Shown here: piece after piece, positions 1 to 12,300 of the stretch | Position numbering within the stretch: position 1 is the stretch's first letter | Layout of the letters: every line of letters begins with the position of its first letter | NCBI GenBank assembly: GCA_026826555.1 | Contig: JAKSZT010053883.1 | Location: 28,511,763-28,575,762, forward strand | DNA length: 64,000 bases | Origin: Tolypeutes matacus | Taxonomy: Eukaryota; Chordata; Mammalia; Cingulata; Chlamyphoridae | Direction: 5' to 3' | Notes under the pieces: model-generated | What the model was told of the DNA's origin: nothing | Databases searched by the model: none | Seen by the model: only the letters and a program-made list of their open reading frames with translations | Program-made: the position numbers and the translations under genes

Positions 1-59
1 AGCCTCTTGCTTTTCAGAAAAGGTCCCCCAAACCAACCTATAAAATAGCTATTCATACC
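1..59. other. Left edge of the window, no feature seen
   Basis: Unique-looking sequence downstream of DLGAP3; nothing recognisable. Confidence 0.4.
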
Positions 60-420
60 ACTTTCCTGTTCCAAACCCTTCCACGGCTCCCCACAGACCT
101 CAGAACCCAGCCTCACGCTCTTCAACATGAGCCCAAATCCCTGCATGATCAAGGCCCTGCACTCCCAATGCCTCTTTCTCCTCCAGCCCTTTGCATAAGC
201 CATTCCCTGATTTTGGAACATTCTTCCAAGTCCCAGCCCTCCTCCAGTGGCTAATTCCTAGTCATCTTTTTGGCAACCCTCCGCCCATCCCCCTATTTCA
301 ACTGCTTGTTGTCTTGTCTGTTTTTCCCATAAGACCATATGCTCCTTAAGTGAATTCATATAAATCATTCATCCCCTAGCCTGACATGCAGTAAGCATTC
401 AATAAATGTTAGCTACCACT
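60..420 (+). mobile_element. L2 LINE 3' fragment
   Basis: It shows the L2 3'-end pattern: a C/T-rich body, then a tail ending in CAATAAATGTTAGCTACCA. It lies downstream of the DLGAP3 polyadenylation site. Confidence 0.65.
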
Positions 421-984
421 ACTGGGTTTTAGTTACCAGCTTCCCAGCAAAGTTCTGTTCTGTCTCCACCCCACTCCCCCCACCATAGGAAGCATCCGGA
501 AATGTGGCTGTACTAAATTGAAGTTTTTCTGCTGATTAGGAATGACTGGAGCAGAGGGAATGACACTGTGCCCTTAAGGGAAGGGAAACCAATATTTGTT
601 GAGCACCTAATAGTAATAGTGGCAGCCACTCTGTTTATTGAGCACATGCTCTTTCCAGGTATTGAGCTCCATGCCCCAGTCTCTGGCAGAGCAGGGAGAG
701 CAGCCAGGCCAGGACCAACCTGGAGGACCGGAAGGGGAGAGGGAAATGACTGAGCTGGGGGTGAGTGGAGAGGTTGATGCCCTCCCCTCCTCACTCTGCC
801 CTCCGCCCACCAGGAGCGCCCAGATCTGAATCCTCTTTCCCCCAGCTGGTCAATCCCTGAGGGGCTCAGACAACCCTGGCTCTCCCCACACCGAGAGTGT
901 GGGCTCCTGCCCCACTCTTTCCCTCCATCCCACCTCCCTAAATACAGGGCAAAAGGTGGCCTCTTCTGGAGAGAGCAGCTGGCT
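421..984. other. Region just downstream of DLGAP3
   Basis: Non-repeat sequence without a convincing gene. A short motif near 600-660 (TTGAGCAC twice) suggests an old repeat remnant. Confidence 0.35.
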
Positions 985-1638
985 TGAGTGCAGTTCTACC
1001 GTTTTATTTTTCCTGGGATACTCAAGGGGATGTGGGAACAGCCACAGGTGTGGTGAGGGGAAGCCCCCATCTCCCCTCCCCAGCATCTGGGAAAGGGGAG
1101 TGGCCCAGGCGCCCTGGTCCTGGGTTGGTCCAGCCACTGTGGTCCCTGGGCCCAGCGGGTTGAGGGCTGAGGGCGGAGCCCCTGGGGGGTGGGGCTGGCT
1201 CTTAGGCAGGGTTCGGGAGTCTTCATAAAAAGCCACGAAGCTTGATCCCCACGAAGCCCAGCCCCGCGGGGTGGGGGGGGGGGACGCAGAGCCCAGATGG
1301 GGGACCCGGCCCGGCCTGGCCCGTGGGGGGCGGGGAATAATGGCAGAGATGGTGCCCATGAGGAGGAGGTGGGGACAAAGCGTCGGACCAGGAGGGAGGG
1401 GGATCCAGGTGGGAGGCGCAGGGCCGCGAGGCACGGCCCCCAGCCCAGCGCGGGCGCCTTCGCGTGGGGTCAGGAAGGTAAAAAACCCTCGAGAGTGTGA
1501 CGGGCTGGTGGGGCCGGGGCGTGCGGAGCCGGCGGGCGGGCGCGCTGGGCGGCCCGCGTTCACAGTGACCTCGACGCTGGGTGTACAGTACGGGTAGAAA
1601 ACCGCGGGCCCGGGCCCGGGCTGGGCGGGCCGGGCCGG
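985..1638 (-). other. DLGAP3: DLGAP3 3'UTR with polyadenylation signal
   Basis: After the stop the exon appears to continue about 650 nt to a canonical AATAAA (minus strand, 1008-1003), with cleavage expected near 985. The end point is inferred from the signal; no transcript data were available. The UTR is GC-rich and contains an uninterrupted G run on the plus strand near 1267-1283. A 237-codon minus-strand frame at 1563-850 crosses it and the region below, but I judge it a composition artefact. Confidence 0.75.
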
Positions 1639-1857
1639 TCACAGCCTGGTCTGGGCCTCGGGGATGTAGATCTCGATGCTGTCGGCGCTCTCGGTGGCCG
1701 AGCTGTGGCGGAAGGAGGCGGCGCGCTTGGCCGCCAGGAGCCGCTTGCGCGCTTCCTGCCGCTGCCGGTCCACGGAGTCCAGGGAGCGCTCCTTCACCGG
1801 CACGCCCCGTCCCCGCGAGGGCTTCTTTGGTATTGGCGGAGGGACCTTCTTCTCCTC
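1639..1857 (-). CDS. DLGAP3: DLGAP3 last coding exon (residues 909-980 and stop)
   Basis: Acceptor CACCGCAG lies above 1857. The exon encodes [13 protein letters not shown], then a basic helical stretch, then [12 protein letters not shown], with the stop TGA at 1641-1639. QTRL is the conserved C-terminal ligand for the Shank PDZ domain. The proline-rich part fits a PxxPxK SH3 ligand. The exon continues into the 3'UTR. Confidence 0.96.
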   Translation of the reverse strand, partial: EEKKVPPPIPKKPSRGRGVPVKERSLDSVDRQRQEARKRLLAAKRAASFRHSSATESADSIEIYIPEAQTRL

Positions 1858-4800
1858 CTGCGGTGAAAGAGGACCCTAGGTTATCTGGGCGTGAGAACTT
1901 GGGGCGCAGGGGGGGCCATCCCCAACAACTCCAACGTCCGCCCCAGTGGGGTTCAAATCTTGTGGTTCTGAAACGTGATAGCCTCTAGAATCGGCCACAT
2001 ACGCCGTGACCTTAAGTCCCAAGTGTATTTGCTCTGACAAGGTCAAAAGCCTACATTTTCCCATCAAAAATAATGATGGATTCGAGCGCCCCCTGGTGGC
2101 GTTCTCAACTCGCGTGAGATTGTTGGCTCCCGTTACGTGTTAGGTTTTCACTTCAGGTCTGGGGAGGGCAACACCGCCCTCACCCCTGGCCAGGTAATGG
2201 GGATTCACACACCGGGCCTCTGGGCCCCATCACAAAGTCGTGCAGCCGGAGCTGAAGGCTGAGGGGACCCTCAAGGCCCCGCCCCCATGTGCCTGGACCC
2301 CATGTGCCTGGCAATCGGCCCCTCTGGAAGCTCTAGCTTTGCTCCATCAAATCACAGCTCTCCTCCTGCCTCCTTCCCCTCCTCCCAAGGCTCCCTGAAG
2401 AGGGCATTTTCCAGATCTGTCCTCTTGGCCTGAAGGGAACCCTCCCCTCTACCTTAGGCTCCAGGAGTTTCCAGCTGTTGGCCTTGAGTTGCTGCAGCTC
2501 CAGGAACTTGAGGGTCACATCCTCGATGGAGAGCTGTAGGAGGTCCCAGAAACCCGCCAGGTCCTGGAAGGTGGGCACCGGGAACGCAGTGGGGTCCTGC
2601 AACAGAGAGAGACAGAGGGGAGACAGCCAGTCAGGGAGGTCTGAGCCCAAGCCTGGACCAGAGAAAACCCCACCCACCCTCATTGTCAGGAAGCTCAACC
2701 TGGGAGAGAGGGGTGGGGACTGGGAGAAGGGACAAAAAAGGGCCCAGGGCTCCCCTTCTTGGGCCCAAACACCCGATCCCACCTCTAAGCACAATACTCA
2801 GAGCTCCCCCTACAGACACCTGGACCTGGTCTCACGTCCAGGCATACCTGGGTTACCTGCCAGGTACACACACCTGGTAAGCTGTATTCCCATGGGCACT
2901 CACCATGCTTTGCTGACAAAGCCTGAAGAACTGCTGAACTTTCTGTGACAAGAGAAGTTGTGTGCTGCCCACGGCACTACGGATCTTCTCCAGGACTGGA
3001 GAGCAGAAGGAGATTCAGGGAGGGGAATAATGTACGTCCTTCCCCAGCCTCCAGGAAGTCCACCATGAATGACTCTGAGCCCTCAGTAATCTTGAGCTGA
3101 GTCTATCCTGTCTCCTCCAGCCCCTTCCCATCTCATCCTCAAGTTCCCAACAGCAGCTCCTCCCCCATTTCTCCAAGAAGACTGTATCCTCAGACACTGA
3201 TGTTCCTTCCTTCACATAACTGACATTCACTGAGCACTCATCTTCCTCTATCCTTCCTCCTTCCCATGACAGAGAAGAGAGGGAAACCAGCCCCAGCCTT
3301 AGCCAAGGCACTAGCTCCATAATCACCCAGTGGCCTAACTGGCTACCACCAGTGTATGACTACTTGGCCTGTTAAGGATTACTACATAATTTCATGAACA
3401 TGACATCACTGTGTATGTGATCTGACATTGCCTCCCCTCCGCCTCGAAGTCCTACTGCTGGTCCCACCACCTGGATCCTCACCCCAGCCCAGATCTGAAC
3501 AGTCTTTGCATTCAAAGACTTGGTGACATGGACCGACCGCCGTCTCCCCGAAGACCCATCCCTTGTGCCTGGCCAGTTTCCCCAATCCTAGCCCTTGCCT
3601 CTCCCAACATGCCCTGCTGCCAATGGCAACCCAACAAGCTCTGGTGCTAAATAACCCAACAGTGAGGACGGCAAACTCATGCTCAACCAATGGGATCTCC
3701 TCTCATGCTGCTGCCTGCACCCCAGCTCTCAGAGGGCACTGACCCAGCCATGGTCCCTCCCTGCACACAAGAGGCCAGTGGCACCTAGATCCCCTCACTC
3801 ACTCTCCTCGGGCAGCTCATAGTCTTCCGCCTCACGCTCCATCTGCTGGCACCAGCGCTCTAGCTTCTCCACCTCTGCCCGCAGCATCTTGATGAACCAT
3901 TCGCCGTCCCGGGGACATGGGGACGTGCGGCCTGAGTCGGGGAGGCTACGTGAACCACGCTCCATCCAGGAGTCACGGCGGCCGGGCCCGGGGCCGGGGG
4001 TGGGAGTGGGAGCAGGGCCGGGTGACCCATCGGTGGCCGGCGGCTCGTACGGCAGTGGGTAGCCCTCGCGGTAGGCCCACTGGCCCTGTGTGTGGACTGT
4101 GCGGAAGACTGAGTAGGTGGGGGCCCGGGGCCCGGGCTGGGGCTCAGAGGCGTGCCTCTGGAAGGAGCGTCCGAACTGCAGGGCCTTGTCTTCTGTGGCC
4201 ACCGTGGCCAGGCCTGCCAGGCCCTCCAGCTCCAGGTCTGCCTGCACGCCGGCCGTCACACTGTTGGAGCGCTTGAACCTCGCCCGCCTGATGAGAGAGG
4301 TAGGTGTCATCTCTGCCCAGCCCAGTCTCGTCCCAGCCCTTGCCCCACCCCAAGACAAAAAGGAAAGGAACGAGAAAGGGAGCCTACAAAGTGACAGACA
4401 TTAATCCACGCACTATAAAAATACTAGAACTTATAGCAGGTAGGTACATAATTGTGGTGGTTTGGAGCTGTACGTACCCCAGAAAAACATGTTCTTAAAC
4501 TTAACCCAGTCCTGTGGGTGTGAACCCAGTATATAAGTAGGACCTTTTGATGAGGTGACTTCAGTTAAGGTGTGGCCCAGCCCAATCTCTTAATCCCATT
4601 ACTGGAGTCCTTTATAAGCAAAATGAAATAAAGACAGAGGGAGAGAAAGCTACCAAGGGAGCAGCCAGAAGCTGAATATCAACAGAACCTGGAAGAGAAG
4701 AGAGAGACCGGGGGACGCAGCCATATGCCTTGCCATGTGACAAGCTAAGGACCAAGGATCACCGGCACCCAGCCCCGGAACCCCAGACTTCAGGGAGAAA

Positions 4801-6309
4801 GCATCGCCTTGATGATGCCTTGATTTGGACTCCTATCTTAGCCTCAAAACCGTGAGGTAATAAATTCCCACTGTTAAACCCGACCCATTTCATGTGTACT
4901 TGCTTGAGCAGCCTAGGAAACTAAAACAATAATATGCTTGCCTGTTGCACCATCTCTAGACAGGAGTGATTTTCAAAATATTTAACAACCAGCACTACAG
5001 GGGCAGAACAGATGCTGGCACATGCACATCAGAACACACACACAGATCACAGCCGTGGAATAGGACTGCTCTCCTGTAGAAGCTGGATTGTAGGGCAGGC
5101 CAGAGTCCCAAGCAAGGGTTCCAGGGAGGTGGCTATTTACCAATGAATACAGAAGTATTTCAGTATTTTAACAAATAGTATGGCTGTGCTAGTTTTTACC
5201 AGCTGTAGCAGTATGTCCTCAGCCCTGCTGAGAAGCAAGTTGACTGAGGCCCAGAAAGGCCCATGGTTACCCAGCCACAAAGTAGCAGAGGCAGGATTTG
5301 AACCCAGGACTTCTAGGCTCCACAGCCCAAACATTTCCTACTGTACCAGCGGCTAGAAACATCATAGGATGCCCTGGGGTGGCTGGAGCTGGGTAGGCCT
5401 ATGGCTGGGTGAGCTTCTCCTCTAGGGACCCCCACAGCTCAGGCCAGAGCCTGGCCAGCCACAGCCTGCCAGTGCTAGTGGAGCAGAATTAAGTTGTTGG
5501 CAGGAATGGCATAGGGCCTGGAAATTCTCATCTTTGACCTAATATGCAAATCCTATGCAAAATAGAAGGTCAGCTGGCCTTGTTCTTCCCCCTCCCAAGT
5601 TCGGAGTGGTGGCACTTTTCTATGAAGTCAGTGGTCCCTGAGATGCATGAAGCTAGGACCAGACAATACTTTACGAAGTGGGAGTCAGGAGATGGGGTAG
5701 GGAGTAGCAAACAGAAGTTTGAGATCTGGAAATTTAAGAACCACAAAAGAAAGGTCCATGTCTCCTGAGCCACCTCCACCCTCATGTGGACCAAGGTCAG
5801 AAAGGAAAGGGACTTGGAGGGTCAGCTTCGCAGGAGACTCCCCCACCCCCCACAACTTCAGCTTTCCTTTTCCTGCCCAGGCCTTCTCTCCCTGCCTGCC
5901 TGCCTGCTTCCTTCCAGCTGGCGGGCTGCCTGCTGGGAGCCTGTTGCCATAGTAACCAGGCCCAGAAGGATGCTGCAGGACCCAGGAAAGAGAGATGCAC
6001 TCGTGTGCAGTCTCCAACGAGCCCTATGTCCCAACCCCCACCCAGAGAAAGAGAAAAAGAATATATCTGCATTGCCTCCCACAAGGTTTTCAGCTTGGTG
6101 TCTGCCCCCTATCCTGCCCTGGTCAAGACCCACATCTGCCTTGACTATTGGATCCATCTCCTTTCCCATACCTCTGTCTCCACTCAGTACAGTACAGAGG
6201 AAGAGCACTGGACTAAGAGTCAGATGTGAGTTCTGCTGCTGCTTGAAAATCTAATGCTGGCTTTGGGGAGTCATTTGCCTTCCTTCTGGGTCATCTATTA
6301 TAGATAGGG

Positions 6310-6377
<68 letters not shown>

Positions 6378-9300
6378 GATAGATAGATAGATAGATATAG
6401 ATAGATATAATTACATATATATTATACATACTGTTATATAGAGATCATATAAAACTATTATATATATGAAATAGGAATGGGCCAGTAATTGCCAAGGTAC
6501 CTCCTTTCTCTATAATTATACCTGGCATTTTTAAAGATTTGGGGCCTGACATTTCCTCATCAACCCCCAAACACCAAGACCAGAGTAGTCTTCCTAAAGT
6601 TGAGTGCTGCCTAAGCCATAGCCCCCACTGCCCAAAAGATAAAAGTTCAAACTTCCTGGCCTCCTCTCCAATCTCATCTCCCCTGCATTCTCCTTGTGCC
6701 CAAAGTAGCCTATACTTGGCCCTGACTCTAAGCCTCTGCATAAGCTATTCCACTGCCAGAAATGACCCCCTTCCTCGCTCCCTGTCCACTCCCTGCTCAA
6801 GTCCCCTCTTCCTCTATGGACTTTCCTGCCTATTCCCAAGACCACCCCTCGGTGCTGTACCTCCCTGAGCCATTGTCTCGCACTTGGAGGAAGCACCATC
6901 ATTTGCTTAAGTTATTCTTTGTGTCTGATGACAGTCTTGTGTGTCTTACTGAACCGTCAGGATGCACCCCGGTTCCCTTTGACTATTTCTGTGCCTTTGA
7001 GCTCCAGTTAGCCTTTGGCTCCTCTGGCGCTCCAGCAGTTGCAAATCACATCGGCAAGGGTGGGGCCTGCCCCAGTAAATTCACGATTGAAGAGCTGCCA
7101 TCCCTGCTCGCTCTCCCTTGACCCCTGCTAAGCATGGACCTGTCCTTTGGCACCACTGGGTTTGCTGGCTTTCATCCTGTCCTTCACAAGGTCTTGAAAG
7201 AATCACATTCGGACTTAATGGAAACAGGACGCGCAGTCTGGAACAGAAGCACAAGTGCCCAGGGGGTTTGGGGTTCTCAAGTCAGTGCCCCACTGAGCTC
7301 TCTCACTGCGTCTGCTTCAAGGAGGACCAAAGGACTTGAGGAGCTTATGGGATTACTGGAAGCACAGTCCTCACCCACACTCAAGCAGGGAACAGAATGT
7401 GCACAACACAAATGGGAGTCAGTCATCCTTGTGCAAGTGATATTTAAAACCAGCAGTGTTGGACACGATTACCCAAGAAAAGTGGAAAAAAGCAATGTTG
7501 GGGAGAAAAGCAAAAGATCAAAGATCCAAAGCCCCGGGGAATGTGGGCATTTCAAGGGCAGGCAGAGACAGTGTAGCCCACAGAAGAGTCTCAGCCAGAC
7601 AGCAAGAGGAAAAAAAACAGGAGAAAGTGACCTAAAGACAGATAGTGACTACTGAAGACAACTCCTTCAAGGAGTTTTGTTGAGAAGGGAAGAAGCAAGA
7701 AAGGAATGTAGCGTTCCAAGAGGGATATTTAGTTTAGCATGGTTCCCACATGCCATATCCTGAGGGGAGAGAACCTGTGGGGTAGACACCCCCAAAGATC
7801 TCTGCTTCCTAATTTCTGGAACCTATGAATATGTTACCTGACATGGAAAAAGGGACTTTGAAAATGTGATTGAGTTAAGGATCTTGAGATGGGGAGAGTA
7901 TCCTGGATTTTCCAGGTGGGCCCAGTATAACCATGAGTCCTTATAAGTGAAAAAGGAAGGCAGGAGGGTCAGAATCAAGAGGGGATGTGATGACAAAAGC
8001 AAGGCTGGAGTGACACAACATGAGGACTCAACCCACCACTGCTGGCTTTGAAGGCGGAAGGGGGCCATGAGCCAAGGAATGAGGGCAGCCACTAGGAGCT
8101 GGAAAGGTGTGGAAACGGATTCTCCCCTAGAGCTGAGGGTTAGCAAGTTAGTGCAGTCTGGATGCAGATGTCAGCTCGTAAACCATTAGACTCCACTGCC
8201 TTCCTAGGACTGAGCAAGAGGGGCAGTTTTAATCAGGAAGACAGTTGCCTCCAACCTCTGAGGCACATCTGGTGGAGGAGGCAAGAGAAGACATGCAAAT
8301 AAATTGGGAGTTGGTCTAGAAGTGGAGAGAAGTCCACCAGATGGCTTCAATTGTCACAATAAAGTGAATGGAGGTTTGTGGGGAGTCAGTCTGCCTGGGT
8401 CCAAAACCCAGCTCCATAGCTTGTGCCTCAGTTTCCTCACTTCTTTGTGCTTCTGTGACCTCATCTGGAAATGAGAATGAGAATAACATCTGCTCATAAG
8501 ATTACTGTGAGACGATCCATATAAAGAACTGAGGTCAGCACCTGGCCTGCCCTTATAAGTGGTAGCAGTATAAGGAAGGTTTGGCACTCTCACCAAAAAA
8601 AAAAAAAGAAGTGAGACCAAGAATATGATGAGAATGTTGCACTGAGGACCCAGCCGGGCATTGCAGCTATTATTATGATTGCTGCTGATCACTTCCATCT
8701 GTTCAGCACTCTGAACAAAACCTCTTTTATATTCCATATCACACTGCATTGTAGTTAATTGCAGATCTGTTCCCTTACTAAACAGGGCAGTTCCTCACAC
8801 ATAAACATTGGTTGGGTGGATGGAAGGAAAGAACAGAACCTAGTTTTTAGCTAGGTGCATGGTCACATCGAATAAAGATTATTTTACCACTCTCCCTCGC
8901 AAATGGGTATAACCATGTGGCTAAGTTATAGCCAATAAGATAAAAGCAGAAGCGATATGTGAAACTTTCAGGAAGTGTCCTTAAAAGGAGGGGGCATGCC
9001 CTTTTTGGTCCCTCTCTCCTTTCTGCTGACTAGAATATAAGACATGATGGCTGGATCTCAAGCAGCCATCTTGGAGCATGAGGTGGATGCCAAACACTAA
9101 GGGTGGTGGAGCAATAAAATAGAAGGAGCCTGGGTTCTGTCACTGTGAGCATCTACCAGCCCTCTAATGGCTCTCTCTGGACTTCTTCTAAGTAAGAGAA
9201 AAATTTTTGTCATGTTAAGTCACTGTTGTTTGGGGTTTTTTGGTAACTCACAGCCAAACCTCATCCTAACAATAACATGAATTTTCAGAGGAGTGAAGTT

Positions 9301-12300
9301 CAGGGTTTATGTCTCTATTTAGCTCTAGATTTGGCAATATTTGCTGTGGTCTTCACCAAAAGCCATAAGCACAGGATGGAAACTGGCTTCAGCTGTGAAT
9401 TATCACTAATTCAAAACAATACCTGTCATAGTTTTTCTCTCCAGGCCCTTGAACAGGGTTGAGGAAACCTCCCTGCTTCAAGTTCTTCAGGGTGACAGTG
9501 ATCACAGTCCTGATTCTGGGAGTTGTTTTTATGGCTATTTCAGGGAGGTGTTCCTACTGTGATTTCTAGGGGATAACACTAAAACCTTTGGGAAGAAACT
9601 GGATTGTCTCAAGAGGCACAATGTCGAAGGAACGCTCAACATCAGATGTCTTCAAGAGGTTTTACCAGGAGGATGTGGCGGCAGGCGGCAGGGGTGGGAG
9701 GGAAAGAGGGCAGTGACGTTTCAGGAAGGCGCAGGCATTGTACCAGTTTCTGCAGAAGCCTCCTCTCTGAGAGTGCACCTAAGAGTTTGAACACACAACC
9801 AAGCAGAGGTCCACCCTAGCCTGGGAGCCGTGACAGTGGTGCTGAGGACAGACTGGGTAGGAGATTTAGGAGGAGTCAAGAAGGGCAAGAACTGTCCTTG
9901 GTGTTGAGTACTGAGGAATGGAGGCGGTGCCCACACCCAGGGCTTGTGGTCAGTCAGCTCCTCAGTGCTTTTGCAGGACTGTTCTTGACCTTCGTGAGGG
10001 TGGAAACTTCCTTTCCAAGGCTCAAGGGGCTCTGTTCTTTCAGCACATGCCCTTCCCAAGGTCCCCAAACTGGAAATGACCATGCTGTAGGATTGGGAAT
10101 GGGGGCAGGTGAAGGCCAGGCCTTCCTAAGCAGAGTTCTTCGGGTTGCACTGGATGGGAACAAGTGGGTATGGTAGTGCTGTCAAAGAAAATACAGGACT
10201 CCCAGTTAAATCTGAATTTCAGATCAATAACCAATTTCTTGGTATATGTCTCAAATATTACATGGGACATATACTAAAAAATTATTCATTGCTTATCTGA
10301 CAAGCAAATTTAGCTTGGCATCCTGGTGTTTTGTTTTGCTTCGCTAAACCTGGAAATAGAATTCTTAGTGGGAGAGATCTAGTGGTGGAAGATACAGGTG
10401 AATCCCCATGGTTAGAGAAATGGAGACAAAAATAATATGGTTTTTATGACCTGAAAGGGCAGCAAGAGCAGCCTTCTAGTTTTCAACAAGGGCATTTGAT
10501 GCATTTTTAAAAATCATGGCCCAGAATATACTGGGTCTAAGAAAACAGGTGAGGAAGGACACCTTGAGACAAGGTTTTAACTGTTTCTTAAAAGTATGCT
10601 CCCTCCTACCACTGGGCCTTAGCACTGCTATTCCTTCTGCTTGGAACACTCATCTCCCTTTTTCACCTAGTTAATTTCTGTTCCTCTTTTAGATTTCTGC
10701 CCAAGTGTCACTTCCTCAGTGAAGTCATACCTGACCCTCTGAGTCAAAGCCCCCTATTATGCATTCTTGTGGTATACATACCTCTCCCCTGTAGCACCTG
10801 TCACAGCTGTGGTTATACGTCATTTATGAGACTCTTAATTAACGTGGCAGTGAGATTCACAAGGTCAGGGACTGTGTCTGGTTCTACTCACCACTGTATC
10901 CTCAATGCCCATTATAGTACTGGATAAAAAATAGGGATCCAATAAATATCTGTGGACAAATGGATCTTGGATGAGGGTTGAGTGGAGATGGAGCTGATGG
11001 GGCATCACCCCACCCCTGTGTATTTCTAGGCCAAGTCACCACTGATGATAAACAACTGGAAGGACCCACAGACAACTCCCAGGCATAAAGGGCAAAAAGT
11101 CCAAATTCCTCACCTAACAGATTGGCAGGGAATACCCTGAAAGACAGAAAAGGAGAGACTTTTCCTTCCAGAAATTTTTTTAATAATCTTTTTTTTTTTT
11201 TCTTTTTGTATTAAATATACTGTTTACTTACTTTTTTTTTTTTTTTTAGGATGCACCGGGGATTGAACCCAGGACCTCATACATGGGAAGCAGGCACTCA
11301 ACCAACTGAGCTACACCCACTCCCCCCCAACCCCCAGCAATTTTTAAAACAAAAAAAATAGAGAAAGGCAGACAATGGGACCATCGAGACAGGAGTAAAG
11401 ACAACAGAGTCCAGGAAAATGGGGCAGCAATGCGTGGGGGACCAGTCCTGGACGTGTGCCTAGAAAGGCTGCTGGCGTTCGTGGCTCGCTTTTATGTACC
11501 AGTTGGGGCATGGTGTGTGGTGAGTCAGACTTAAAGTGCCAGAGACATAAGGGACAGAAAGGATGGTACAGGTGCATACCTAAGGATGCCTTCAGCAGAC
11601 AAGCAAGGGAGCCTGGCCAAAGAGACATGCCAGGTTTCTCTTCTCCCACCTGTCAGTCCCTCTGAATTCCTGGTGTGATAACTTGTCCCAGGCAATTCGG
11701 CTCTTTAGACATATATTGAACACCATCTCCCCACCACCTCACCCTACCAAGCCTTCACCAAGCACTTACACAAGAGCAAGGAAGGTCACGTCCTCCACCT
11801 ATTCCTGCCCTTCCCTGACTTTCACTCCAAAATGCCTCTCACATTGATCCCCTTCTCTCTGAATCTGTTGCTATCAGCCTAGTACAGGATGATAGCAACA
11901 AAAACCGTAAAAACACAGAAATGCTGTATAAAATCAAGGCAAAAAGGTGTTTTTACTATAATGCCACGCTTGAAAGCAGGAAAGTGAATCTTTATGTACT
12001 AGAAAAAAAAAAGGAAATTCAAAGCCCGAGTGGTGAGAAGGACCCCAAGCCCAGTGAGCCACAGGAGTAGAGGATCAGATTTATGCTAGACACTAGATGG
12101 GAAGGCTGAGGAAGGGTGAGAGGGCAGACCCAAACCTGTGCATACCAGGAGCTGGGAAGTGACCCCCGTGGAAAGCCAGCAGCCGATAGCACTGTTTCAG
12201 GAATGTGGATGATGAGAAATCAGAATATCAGGGCTGCTTTGTGTGGGGGTGTGGGGTTCAAATGAGTACTACCAGTGAAATGCAGAAACCTCAAGCTGAG

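Noticed and set aside
850..1563. 237-codon minus-strand frame in the DLGAP3 3'UTR
   Set aside because: Proline-rich composition artefact of GC-rich UTR; it extends past the polyadenylation signal.
6297..6409. Regular repeats resembling an array
   Set aside because: Plain tetranucleotide microsatellite without spacers; CRISPR does not apply in this genome.
11248..11328. tRNA-Ala-like sequence
   Set aside because: A and B boxes are present, but there is an A-rich tail and no acceptor stem; it is a SINE head, not a tRNA gene.
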